From Methylorubrum populi (GTDB lineage Bacteria; Pseudomonadota; Alphaproteobacteria; Rhizobiales; Beijerinckiaceae): a stretch of DNA of 64,000 nt. Every line of letters starts with the position of its first letter. Position 1 is the stretch's first letter. The notes beneath the pieces were generated by a model. It saw nothing but the letters and a program-made list of their open reading frames with translations, did not search any database and was not told where the DNA came from. The position numbers and the translations under genes are program-made. The stretch covers positions 1 through 64,000 of the forward strand of contig DYYG01000039.1 of NCBI GenBank assembly GCA_020741775.1, read 5' to 3'. Shown here one piece after another: positions 1-7,538 of this stretch.

Positions 1-121
1 GGGCCTCGTACTCCTCCAGCGGGAGCGTACCCTCGCCGCCCTCCGCGTCCCGGACCCGGACATGGCTCGGGCGCGGCTGCTTCGGCGGGCAGAGGAAGAG
101 GCCCTTGAACGAGGTCGCCAT
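1..121 (-). CDS. Hypothetical protein, N-terminal part only (runs off window)
   Basis: A frame opens with ATG at 121 on the minus strand and stays open to the window edge, giving 40 residues that begin MATSFKGLFLCPPKQPRPSH. It starts 3 bases after the stop of the gene at 125-343, so the two are probably co-transcribed. GAGGG lies directly before the start codon. I do not recognise the family. The C-terminus is outside the window. Confidence 0.5.
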   Translation of the reverse strand, partial: MATSFKGLFLCPPKQPRPSHVRVRDAEGGEGTLPLEEYEA

Positions 122-124
122 CCC

Positions 125-343
125 TCAAACCCCTTCCGGCTTCTCGCCCTGGGGCGAGCGGTGCTCGTGGGCGGGCCGCGTCCGCAGATAGCCCTTGAAG
201 CGCAGATATTCCGCGACGATCTCGCAGATCGCCCGGTCGCGCGGCAGCCGCTCGACGGCGCAATGCTCGTCGAGGGCGGCCACGACCTCCGGCGGGAAGG
301 TCAGGATGCCGGCCAGTTTCGGGGGGGCTGAGTCTTCGCTCAT
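125..343 (-). CDS. Small hypothetical protein, 72 aa
   Basis: The start is supported by a strong ribosome binding site, AGGAGGA, about 9 bases upstream of ATG at 343. The product is acidic in the middle (FPPEVVAALDEHCAVERLPR) with a mostly helical look, and has no signal peptide or membrane segment. It is followed after 3 bases by another small gene, which suggests a short operon. I cannot assign a family. Its size and predicted helices would fit a small regulatory or antitoxin-like protein, but that is only a guess. Confidence 0.55.
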   Translation of the reverse strand: MSEDSAPPKLAGILTFPPEVVAALDEHCAVERLPRDRAICEIVAEYLRFKGYLRTRPAHEHRSPQGEKPEGV

Positions 344-496
344 GGTCGGTTGTCCTCCTCGTGCCAGCGCTTCATTCGCCAGGGTCTATGTGACCGAGGC
401 CTGTCGATGATCCAACCCATGCCCTCGTCCTGAGATGCGGACGTCAATGAGCCTCCAAGAAGGGTTCCAGAGCGCGCGAAGACGTCTGGATCCCTC

Positions 497-536
497 CTTC
501 GAGGCCTGCACTGCGCTCCAGCATCTCAGGATGAGG
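497..536. repeat. Dispersed intergenic repeat, copy 1 (cttcgagg...atgagg)
   Basis: This lies in the 344-600 gap, where I see no gene. The stretch beginning CTTCGAGG and ending CTCAGGATGAGG closely resembles 59884-59918 at the other end of the window, with the same ends and a similar centre (CTGCGCTCCAGCA against GGCGCAGCAC). Two copies 59 kb apart in non-coding DNA point to a dispersed element. Confidence 0.45.
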
Positions 537-600
537 ATCGCGGGTGGAAGAAAAATCGGCCGCCCATGCCGCGATGCGGCGCTTGCGCGCCAAACAGCTC

Positions 601-888
601 TCAAACGCCCGCACCGACGGGCGGCGCCCCCCGTTCCGGCGTCGGAACCACGCCGATTCCGTCGGGATCGCCGGGATGGGTCGCCCCGAGGCGCCGGAGC
701 AGGGCTTCGTAGGTCTGCGCCGCCGGCGAGTCGCCCTGGAGTTCGCGCGTATCGGCCAGCAGCCGCCGGACATCCTCCACGAACAGGTCGCGCGCCCGGC
801 CGCCCTCGGGGCTCGTCTCGAACAGCCGGGCGAGGGCCAGTTCGAACACGGCCATGAGCAGGCCGAGCTGCTCGGTCTCGTCCGCCAT
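601..888 (-). CDS. Hypothetical protein, 95 aa
   Basis: I choose ATG at 888 (MADETEQLGLLMAVFELALA) because GGAGGG lies 6 bases upstream. An in-frame ATG 13 codons earlier has no comparable site. The protein is predicted mainly helical for 65 residues, with an acidic amphipathic stretch (EDVRRLLADTRELQGD), and then a proline/glycine-rich tail. There is no signal peptide or obvious domain. I do not recognise the family. It is downstream-facing relative to the small genes at 1-343 and separated from them by about 260 bases. Confidence 0.5.
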   Translation of the reverse strand: MADETEQLGLLMAVFELALARLFETSPEGGRARDLFVEDVRRLLADTRELQGDSPAAQTYEALLRRLGATHPGDPDGIGVVPTPERGAPPVGAGV

Positions 889-981
889 CGCTGCCCTCCG
901 CTCCATTGCGCCCGACATTGCGCCCAACCAGCGCCGAGGCTTGAACGCTCAGGAGCGGTCGGCGTTTCCGCGCGCTTGCTC

Positions 982-1044
982 GACATCCGGTCGATCCCTT
1001 GGGGATGGCGGATGGCGTCATCGCTCACGCGCCGCGCGGGCTCC
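982..1044. repeat. Dispersed intergenic repeat pair, copy 1
   Basis: This gap segment shares GACATCCG, then GGGGATGGCGGATG, then CGCCGCGC with 61422-61477, in the same order, spacing and orientation apart from a 5-6 base gap. It overlaps no convincing gene here. It belongs with the other repeat families as a mark of this genome's intergenic style. Confidence 0.5.
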
Positions 1045-1079
1045 GAGACGGCCGCCGCTGCGATGGAGTGGAAGCCGTC

Positions 1080-1850
1080 TCACCCGATCAGCGGCGTGCA
1101 GACCGTTCGGCCCTGCTCCGGCAGCGGCACCACCGCGACCTCGACACCGTAGAGCAGCCGCAGGCTGTCCGGCGTCACGGTCTCCGCCGGAGGGCCGAGC
1201 GCGACGAGCCGGCCGCCATGCAGCAGCGCGACCCGGTCGGCGCAGAGGAAGGCGTGGCCGGGATCGTGGGTGGAGAGCACCACGGCGATGCCGAGATCCG
1301 ACAGCCGCCGGATCTGCGAGAGGACCCGGGCCTGATTGCCGAAATCGAGGCTGGCAGTCGGCTCGTCCATCACCAGGAGACGCGGCTCGCTTGCGAGGGC
1401 CCGGGCGATCAGGGCGAGCTGGCGCTCGCCGCCGCTGATCTCGGTATAGATCCGCTCCGCCAGATGCCCGATGCCCAAGGCGGCGAGCGCCCGCTCCGCC
1501 GCCGCCCGGTCGGCCGGGCCGGGGCTGGCGAAGGTGGAGAGCCGGCTCGCCCGGCCCATCAGCACCACGTCGCGCACGGTGAAGGGAAAGAGGGCGGCAT
1601 GTGCCTGCGGCACGTAGGCGATCGCTTGCGCGATCGCACGGCGCGGCAGGGTGGCGAGGTCGGTGCCGTCGAGAAGGACGCGGCCGGCGAGCGGGCGCAG
1701 CAGCCCGAGCAAGGTTTTGAACAGGGTGGTCTTGCCGCCGCCATTCGGCCCGAGCAGGCAGAGCGCCTCGCCCGGCTCCAATCTCAGGGTGATGCCCGTT
1801 CCGACCGCGCGGGTGCCATAGCCGAAGGCGAGATCGTGGATGTCCAGCAT
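1080..1850 (-). CDS. ABC transporter ATP-binding protein, FecE/BtuD type
   Basis: This is the ATPase of a metal-chelate importer (iron-siderophore, haem or cobalamin class) and acts on the cytoplasmic face of the inner membrane. At 256 aa it has the normal family length. Walker A is GPNGGGKTT at residues 34-42, the Q-loop glutamine is near 82, the signature SGGERQ is at 139-144, Walker B LLVMDEP at 158-164, and the switch histidine is H195. It is the last gene of a three-gene operon. Its ATG shares one base with the permease stop codon, so translation is coupled. Substrate identity cannot be read from this subunit. Confidence 0.93.
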   Translation of the reverse strand: MLDIHDLAFGYGTRAVGTGITLRLEPGEALCLLGPNGGGKTTLFKTLLGLLRPLAGRVLLDGTDLATLPRRAIAQAIAYVPQAHAALFPFTVRDVVLMGRASRLSTFASPGPADRAAAERALAALGIGHLAERIYTEISGGERQLALIARALASEPRLLVMDEPTASLDFGNQARVLSQIRRLSDLGIAVVLSTHDPGHAFLCADRVALLHGGRLVALGPPAETVTPDSLRLLYGVEVAVVPLPEQGRTVCTPLIG

Positions 1851-2914
1851 CAGGCCCAGCCCCGCCTGCCGGTGGCCAGCAGCCAGAGGAAGAACGGCGC
1901 CCCGACGAGCGCGGTGAGGATACCCAGCGGCACCTCGATGCTGGCCACCGTGCGGGCCAGGAGATCGACCGCCGTGAGATAGGCCGCTCCCAGCAGCAGC
2001 GAGGCCGGCAGCAGGCGGCGAAAATCCGGCCCGACCAGCAAGCGGGCGACGTGCGGCACGATCAGCCCGACCCAGCCGATCACCCCCGTCACCGAGACGG
2101 CGGCGGCGGTGACCAGGGTCGCGCCGGCCACCAGGACCGGGCGAATCCGGCGCGTCTCAACCCCCAGGGCGCGGGCCTCCTCGTCGCCGAGGCTCATCAG
2201 GTTCATGCACCAGCGCAGCAGCACCAGGGGCGCGAGTCCGAGCCCCATGGCGGGCAGGATCGCGCCGAGATCGCCGGGCGTGGCCGAGGCGAGGCTGCCG
2301 AGCAGCCAGAAGGTGATGGCGGGCAATTGGTTGTAGGGATCGGCGACCACCTTCAAGAGCGAGATGCCGGCCCCGAGCAGCGCCCCGACGGCGACGCCCG
2401 CGAGCACCAGGGTCAGCACCGGATCGTGCCGGCGCACCGCGAAGCCGATGGCGTAGACCGTGCCGACCGCGGCCAGTCCCCCGGCGAAGGCGAGCCCCTG
2501 GATCGCCGCCACCGGCAGGGACAGGACGATGCCGAGCACCGCCCCGAGGCTCGCCCCCGCCGAGACACCCAGGATATCCGGCGAGACCAGGGGATTGCGG
2601 AACAGCCCCTGATAGGTCGCCCCCGCCGCCGCGAGCCCGGCCCCGACCACCAGCGCCCCGAGCACCCGCGGCAGGCGCACCTGCAGCACCACGGTCTGCA
2701 TCGCCGGATCGAGCGCGGCCGGGGTGCCGAGGAGCTTGGTGCCGAGAAGCTTGGCGGCGAGGATCGACACCACGTCGGCGAGGGGCACGGGGTAGCGGCC
2801 GATGCCGAGGGAGACCAGCACGAGGAGGACCAGGGCGGCGGGGGCCAGCACCCCGAGCCCGAGGCCGCGCAGCCGCGTCCGGGCGGGCGCGGCGACGCGC
2901 GCGCTGTCGCTCAC
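1850..2914 (-). CDS. ABC transporter permease, FecCD family
   Basis: This 354-residue polytopic membrane protein carries the FecCD/BtuC hallmarks: a hydrophobic helix near residue 22, the segment VRLPRVLGALVVGAGLAAAG, LVSPDILGVSAGASLG, and near the C-terminus VTGVIGWVGLIVPHVAR. About ten transmembrane helices are expected. It pairs with the ATPase at 1080-1850 and the binding protein at 2911-3966. It overlaps the binding-protein gene by 4 bases (ATGA), so the three are one transcription unit. The likely role is inner-membrane passage of an iron, haem, cobalamin or similar metal chelate. Confidence 0.93.
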   Translation of the reverse strand: MSDSARVAAPARTRLRGLGLGVLAPAALVLLVLVSLGIGRYPVPLADVVSILAAKLLGTKLLGTPAALDPAMQTVVLQVRLPRVLGALVVGAGLAAAGATYQGLFRNPLVSPDILGVSAGASLGAVLGIVLSLPVAAIQGLAFAGGLAAVGTVYAIGFAVRRHDPVLTLVLAGVAVGALLGAGISLLKVVADPYNQLPAITFWLLGSLASATPGDLGAILPAMGLGLAPLVLLRWCMNLMSLGDEEARALGVETRRIRPVLVAGATLVTAAAVSVTGVIGWVGLIVPHVARLLVGPDFRRLLPASLLLGAAYLTAVDLLARTVASIEVPLGILTALVGAPFFLWLLATGRRGWA

Positions 2915-3966
2915 CGGGTCGGCCCCGGCCCGGCGGCCTCGCGCAGCAGCCGGTCGAGCTGCGCCGGTTCCAGCTCCACCCGGTAGAAGCGCCGGTAGAA
3001 GTCTCGCACCGCGTCCCCGAGTGTCTGCGAGAAGCGCTCGGGGAAGAACAGACCGGCGAGCCAGCGCAGGCCGATCAGGCGGTTGACGCCCGGCGGCGCG
3101 TCGATCCAGCCGAAGGGCAGCGTCGGCGCGGCGTGGACGCGGCCCTCGCGCACGGCCTTCAGCCCGCTCCAGAACGGATCGGCGGCGGCAGCCTTGGGGA
3201 AGCCAGGGTCGAGGGCGATGACGATGTCCGGGTTCCAGACCAGGACCTGCTCGGGCGAGACGGAGGCGAGCCCCCCGGCGCCGGCCGCCGCCACGTTGCG
3301 CCCGCCCGCGGCCTCGATGATCTCGGTGTTGATCGAGCCGGCCAGGCCCGTCTCCAACCCGCGCGGGCCGCGCCCGTAATAGACCCGCGGGCGCTTCTCC
3401 TCCGGCACGGCGGCGACCGCTTCCGCCACCGCCTTGAGGATCCTATCCGCCTCCCCTGCCAGCGCCTCCGCCTCGGTCTCCGTGCCGATGAGGGCGCCGA
3501 GGCTCCGGTAGGTCTCCGGCGTCGCCTTGAAGCTGCCGTCGAGCAGCAGATAGGGAATGCCGGTCTGGGCTTGGACCCGGTCGGCGAGGGAAGCGTAGGT
3601 CGGCCCGACCGACCCGACATCGATGATGAGGTCGGGCTTGAGGGCGAGCACCGCCTCGACATTGGCCGTGTTGCCCCGTCCCGTCAGCCGCCCATAGGCC
3701 GGGAGATCGCGGGTATCGGGGCTGAGGAAGGCCTTCTCCTCGGGGCTCGGCGCCCGCGGCCAGCCGACCATCTTGCCCGGGGCCAGGGTGTAGAGCAGCA
3801 CCGCGGCGGGCGGGCCGGCGGCGAGCACGCGGGTGATGCGCTCCGGCACCTCGACCCGGCGCCCGGCCGCATCGGTGAAGGGCCGGGCCTCGGCGAGGCC
3901 GGGCACCAGCAGGCAGGCCCAGACGAGGCAGGACAACAGGCGGGCGGGCGCGAGGAGGCGGAGCAT
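2911..3966 (-). CDS. Periplasmic metal-chelate binding protein of ABC importer
   Basis: A 351-residue secreted solute-binding protein of the FecB/BtuF class, the first gene of the importer operon. A signal peptide is clear (LLSCLVWACLLVPGLAEARP). It is followed by DAAGRRVEVPERITRVLAAG, typical of this class, then a two-lobed fold with VEAVLALKPDLIIDVG and SPEQVLVWNPDIVIALDPG. I place the start at ATG 3966, directly ahead of the signal peptide. The frame stays open far upstream, but that part is antisense to the hydrolase gene and is not signal-like. A TATAGT box lies about 33 bases upstream. I looked for a B12 riboswitch in the leader and did not see one. Confidence 0.9.
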   Translation of the reverse strand: MLRLLAPARLLSCLVWACLLVPGLAEARPFTDAAGRRVEVPERITRVLAAGPPAAVLLYTLAPGKMVGWPRAPSPEEKAFLSPDTRDLPAYGRLTGRGNTANVEAVLALKPDLIIDVGSVGPTYASLADRVQAQTGIPYLLLDGSFKATPETYRSLGALIGTETEAEALAGEADRILKAVAEAVAAVPEEKRPRVYYGRGPRGLETGLAGSINTEIIEAAGGRNVAAAGAGGLASVSPEQVLVWNPDIVIALDPGFPKAAAADPFWSGLKAVREGRVHAAPTLPFGWIDAPPGVNRLIGLRWLAGLFFPERFSQTLGDAVRDFYRRFYRVELEPAQLDRLLREAAGPGPTR

Positions 3967-4107
3967 CGGCGAGGGCGTCTCCCGTGATACGCCTTCACTA
4001 TAGCGCGCTCCCACCGGAAGGGTGCTGCGCCCGAACCGCGCCGCGCTCATCGGGTTGGCCCGGTATCGCCCTCGTCCCCTCTCCCCGCCCGCCTGCCCGG
4101 AAACCCC

Positions 4108-4971
4108 ATGCCCGATCCGGTCGTCAGCCATCGTCACGTCGCCCTCGGAAGCCTGCGGCTGCACCTCGCCGAGGCGGGGCCGGGCGACGGGCCGCCGACG
4201 ATCCTGCTGCACGGATTTCCGGAATTCTGGTTCGGCTGGCGGCACCAGATCGGTCCCCTGGCGGAGAGCGGCCTGCGCCTCCTCATCCCCGACCAGCGCG
4301 GCTACGGACTCAGCGACCGGCCCAAGGGAATCGCCGCCTACCATCTCGACCGGCTCGCCCGCGACGTGATCGCCCTGGCCGATGCCTGCGGCGTGACCCG
4401 CTTCCGCCTCGTCGGGCATGATTGGGGCGGCCTCGTCGCGTTCTGGACGGCGAGCTTCTTCCCCGAGCGGGTGGAGCGGCTGGCGGTGCTCAACGCCTTC
4501 CATCCCGGCGTGTTCGGCCCCTATCTCCGGCGCCATCCGGGACAGGTGCTGCGCAGCGCCTATGCCGGCGCCTTCCAACTCCCCCTGTTGCCGGAACGGC
4601 TGCTGACGGTACGGAACGGCCATCTCCTGCGGGAGCTGATGCGGCGCTCCAGCGATTCCGGCACTTTCGGCGAGGCCGATCTCGACGCCTATGCGCGGGA
4701 GTGGCTGCGCCCCGGCGCGGTGACGGCGATGCTCGGCTGGTATCGGGCGCTGGCTCGCCTGCCCCGCGACCGGCACCCGCCGAAGGTCGCCGCGCCGACG
4801 CTGATCCTGTGGGGCGAGCGTGACCAAGCGCTCCAACCCGGCCTCGCCACGGCCAGCCTCGCCCTGTGCGAGCGGGGCCGCCTGCAGCGCTTCCCCGAGG
4901 CGACCCATTGGGTGCAGCACGATCTGCCCGAGGCGGTCAATGCGGCGCTGATCGACTTCCTGCGCCCGTGA
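4108..4971 (+). CDS. Alpha/beta hydrolase, epoxide hydrolase / haloacetate dehalogenase type
   Basis: A soluble 287-residue alpha/beta hydrolase. The oxyanion segment HGFPEFW is at residues 35-41. The nucleophile elbow GHDWGG carries Asp105 in place of serine, which marks the epoxide hydrolase/dehalogenase branch. The acid region is WGERDQ and the base is His267 in ATHWVQHD. The catalytic aspartate implies an ester intermediate on an epoxide or a carbon-halogen bond. The exact substrate is open. It is divergent from the ABC importer and ends at a strong two-way terminator at 4971-5002. Confidence 0.88.
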   Translation: MPDPVVSHRHVALGSLRLHLAEAGPGDGPPTILLHGFPEFWFGWRHQIGPLAESGLRLLIPDQRGYGLSDRPKGIAAYHLDRLARDVIALADACGVTRFRLVGHDWGGLVAFWTASFFPERVERLAVLNAFHPGVFGPYLRRHPGQVLRSAYAGAFQLPLLPERLLTVRNGHLLRELMRRSSDSGTFGEADLDAYAREWLRPGAVTAMLGWYRALARLPRDRHPPKVAAPTLILWGERDQALQPGLATASLALCERGRLQRFPEATHWVQHDLPEAVNAALIDFLRP

Positions 4972-5002
4972 AAAAGGGTACCGGAGCCGCGCTCCGGTAC
5001 CC
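4971..5002. terminator. Strong bidirectional rho-independent terminator
   Basis: A perfect 12-bp stem (GGGTACCGGAGC with its complement, 4976-4987 and 4991-5002) closes a 3-base loop. On the minus strand it is followed by five U residues (AAAAA at 4971-4975 on the plus strand). It sits between the convergent hydrolase and repeat-protein genes and can serve both, best the minus-strand gene. Confidence 0.9.
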
Positions 5003-5032
5003 CTTGTCGATCGGGGGGGCAGCCCCTGCGCG

Positions 5033-6250
5033 TCAGCGGTTGCCCATCCCGGCGCCGCCCTCGCCGCCGCGCGCACCCGACTCGCTACCGCCGCGCTGCA
5101 TGCCGCCGCCACGGTTGCCGCCGGTCGTGTTGCCCATGCGGTCGCCCTGATCGGAGACGTTGCGGGCGTTGTCGCGCGCCTGGCCCTCACCGCGCATCCC
5201 GGCATTGCGCATGCCGTCACGCTCGGCCCCACGGCCCTGCTCCATCGAGCGCCCGCCGCGCTCGGCCCCACGGGCCTGATCGGCGTTGCGCATCCCCTCG
5301 CGCTCGCTGCCGCGGGTTTCGCTGCTGCGGCTGCGCAGATCGGTGCGGGTCGCCGCGCCGCGGGTCTCGCTGCGCTGGCTGAAGCCGGCATTGACAGTGC
5401 CGCCGCGCCGTTCGGTGGTCGAGACGGTGGTGGAGAGGCGGCGATACTCGGGCGACCCGTAAAGGACGCGCTGGCCGCGGATCGTCACGTAGCGGCGCTC
5501 CTCGCCGACAGTGACGAGGCGGCGATATTCGGGCGAGCCGTAGATCACCCGCTGGCCACGGATCGTCACGTAGCGGCGCTTCTCGCCGACGCTGACGAGG
5601 CGACGGTATTCGGGCGAGCCGTAGATCACCCGCTGGCCGCGGATCGTGACGTAGCGGCGCGGGCCGGTGCTGCGGTGCTCGGTGACGATCAGGCGGCGAT
5701 ATTCGGGGGAGCCGTACACGACGCGGCGCCCGCCGATGAAGACGTAGCGCCCCTCGCGGCGGTAGCCGCCATCGACGGTGGTGGAGCGCACATCCGTGCG
5801 GCTGCTGACATGGGTGCGGTCATGGGTGCGATCCATCCCCCGCGCGCTGCGCCCGCTGCGGATCTCGTCGCGCCGCTCGCCGCGTTCGGCGGTGTCGCGG
5901 CCGGCCCGGGCGCCGACGCTCCTGTCCGAGCCGCGCTCGCTGCGGGCCATGTCCCCACGGCTCGCCTCCCCACGGTTCGCCTCGCCACGGTTCGCCTCAC
6001 CTCGCGACGCGCTGTCCCTGGCCGTATCCTTGCCCAGATCGCCCCGGGCGCCGCTGCGCTCACCGGCCATGGCCGCTCCGCCCTTGGCCTCTCCACTCTT
6101 GGCTTGAGCACCGCGCTCACCGCCGGACCGCGCCGATTGTTCGGATCCGGCACCCATGCCGCCCCGCTCCATCCCTCCGGTCGCCGCGCTCTGCGCGTAG
6201 ACCGACGTGCTCATCAGCAGGGCGGCGAGACCGATTGCAAGCGTCTTCAT
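5033..6250 (-). CDS. Exported Arg/Gly-rich protein with tandem 'YGSPEYRRL' repeats
   Basis: A 405-residue protein with a clean signal peptide (MKTLAIGLAALLMSTSVYAQ). The mature part has three zones. First is a low-complexity region with repeated RGEAN/RGEAS heptads and many RG/ER pairs. In the middle are four copies of a ~24-residue unit with core RYVTIRGQRVIYGSPEYRRL (the first copy reads RYVFIGGRRVVYGSPEYRRL). Last is a glycine/arginine-rich tail with AERGG/AERDG blocks. The repeat probably forms a small beta hairpin followed by a tyrosine-rich turn. It is not a known enzyme. An envelope-associated or polyanion-binding role is possible. It is monocistronic, ends at the terminator at 4971-5002, and is preceded by a 530-base gap. 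Confidence 0.75.
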   Translation of the reverse strand: MKTLAIGLAALLMSTSVYAQSAATGGMERGGMGAGSEQSARSGGERGAQAKSGEAKGGAAMAGERSGARGDLGKDTARDSASRGEANRGEANRGEASRGDMARSERGSDRSVGARAGRDTAERGERRDEIRSGRSARGMDRTHDRTHVSSRTDVRSTTVDGGYRREGRYVFIGGRRVVYGSPEYRRLIVTEHRSTGPRRYVTIRGQRVIYGSPEYRRLVSVGEKRRYVTIRGQRVIYGSPEYRRLVTVGEERRYVTIRGQRVLYGSPEYRRLSTTVSTTERRGGTVNAGFSQRSETRGAATRTDLRSRSSETRGSEREGMRNADQARGAERGGRSMEQGRGAERDGMRNAGMRGEGQARDNARNVSDQGDRMGNTTGGNRGGGMQRGGSESGARGGEGGAGMGNR

Positions 6251-6721
6251 GACGTAACCTCCGAAACTTGAGACGCCCGAAACGTCGCAAGTGTCGAAAG
6301 GGTTCTGCGAAAACTATCCTGATCGACGAAAAGAAATGGCGGGGGCTGGAGAATTAATCTATGTGTATAAGCTTGGCCGTAGAGGATGCTCTTCTTCCGG
6401 CTTGATTGTCTTGTCCTGCGCTCAGGAAATGGTCCCACTCCCTGGATGTCCGCGCCGCGCCGATGACAGGCGCCGATGCTCGATCCGAATGGCGGCCCAT
6501 TTCTCCCACGATGCCCCAAACGCCGCAGCGCCGCCGACATCATACCGACAGGCAAGTGGATACCGGGGAACGCCATTCCCGCGCCGCGACGATCCATCAT
6601 GAAAGCTGTGACATCGGGATGTTGGGGCACGCAAGCGACCGATGAACCCCGAGAGGTGCCTCGGTGCCGGCAAGCTTGCTGGACGCTACGATGTATCACG
6701 AGACGCAGTCCGCCCTTGAAA
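6251..6721. other. Intergenic region, no gene seen
   Basis: This ~470-base gap lies between the minus-strand repeat protein and the plus-strand TetR gene, so promoters for both should lie here. The part at 6285-6400 is noticeably less GC-rich than the surroundings. I see no frame with a good ribosome binding site and no known RNA. Confidence 0.5.
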
Positions 6722-6741
6722 GATACCGTCAGGTCGGTATC
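6722..6741. promoter_or_regulatory. Likely TetR operator upstream of efflux genes
   Basis: A 20-bp inverted repeat, GATACCG(6 bases)CGGTATC, lies 40 bases upstream of the TetR start codon. Seven bases match on each arm. Size, symmetry and place fit an autoregulatory TetR/AcrR operator that would also control the downstream efflux genes. Confidence 0.6.
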
Positions 6742-6781
6742 ATGTTGACGAAGGGCGCCATGGCGTCATCGGGCAACGACC

Positions 6782-7378
6782 ATGGCGACCGCCTATCATC
6801 GCAAGAAGCAACCCGAGTTCGTCCGGCGTACCCTCCTCGATTGCGCCGCCAAGCTCGCCCTGGAGCAAGGTCTGGCCGCGGTCACGGTGCAGGGCGTCTG
6901 CAAGGCCGCTGGCGTGACCAAGGGGGCCCTGTTCCATCATTTCGCGAGCAAGCAGGCCCTGGTCGAGGGCGTCGTCTCCGACCTGATCAAGCAGCTCGAC
7001 GCCGAGATCGACGCGGCGATGGCGAGGGATCCCGAGCCGTACGGACGCTACACGCGCGCCTATGTCGACATCACCCTGCACGACCCGATGATGACCCATG
7101 GCAGCCAGTGGGCTGCCCTGCACATCTCGATTCTCGCCGAGCCGGCCTTGCGCCGGATGGTGTCGGACTGGTTCGCGGAGCGACTGCGCCGCCATGACGA
7201 TACCGACGGCGGGGCCGACCTCGAATTCGTCCGGCTTGCCGCCGACGGCGCCTGGCTCGCCTATCTCGTGCGCGAGAAGCCGAGCGACCCCGTACCCGCG
7301 CTCGACGCGCTCCGGGAGCGTCTCGTCGCCATGACCTTGGCCGGGCGACCGGAAGCGACGGGCGACGACCGGGCCTGA
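6782..7378 (+). CDS. TetR/AcrR-family repressor of the adjacent RND efflux pump
   Basis: A 198-residue regulator. The N-terminal helix-turn-helix spans about residues 12-58 (RRTLLDCAAKLALEQGLAAV, then GVCKAAGVTKGALFHHFASK). The C-terminal helical part is the ligand-binding and dimer domain. It lies immediately upstream of, and in the same direction as, an RND adaptor and pump. A palindrome 40 bases upstream fits autorepression. By family precedent, ligand binding would lift repression of the pump. The inducer is unknown. Confidence 0.9.
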   Translation: MATAYHRKKQPEFVRRTLLDCAAKLALEQGLAAVTVQGVCKAAGVTKGALFHHFASKQALVEGVVSDLIKQLDAEIDAAMARDPEPYGRYTRAYVDITLHDPMMTHGSQWAALHISILAEPALRRMVSDWFAERLRRHDDTDGGADLEFVRLAADGAWLAYLVREKPSDPVPALDALRERLVAMTLAGRPEATGDDRA

Positions 7379-7538
7379 ACGATGGCGCAGTCCTCTTCCA
7401 CCGAACTTGCCGCGGCTCACACCCCGGACAAGCACGACACCGCCTATGGCGAGATGGCGGCCAAGCACGCGCGACGGCGCCGATGCGCGTCTCGTGCGCA
7501 AGGCAGCCCGACGGCCCGGCATTAACGGACGATTCCTC

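Noticed and set aside
3967..4107. Cobalamin riboswitch in the leader of the metal-chelate importer
   Set aside because: No B12-box-like conserved sequence and too little space for the full fold; substrate remains undecided.
3967..5391. In-frame extension of the binding-protein gene to 826 residues
   Set aside because: The extra part is antisense to the hydrolase and repeat-protein genes, has antisense-type composition, and a perfect signal peptide begins at 3966.
7382..7525. 47-residue frame between TetR and the efflux adaptor
   Set aside because: No ribosome binding site, arginine-rich end, and no similarity that I recognise.
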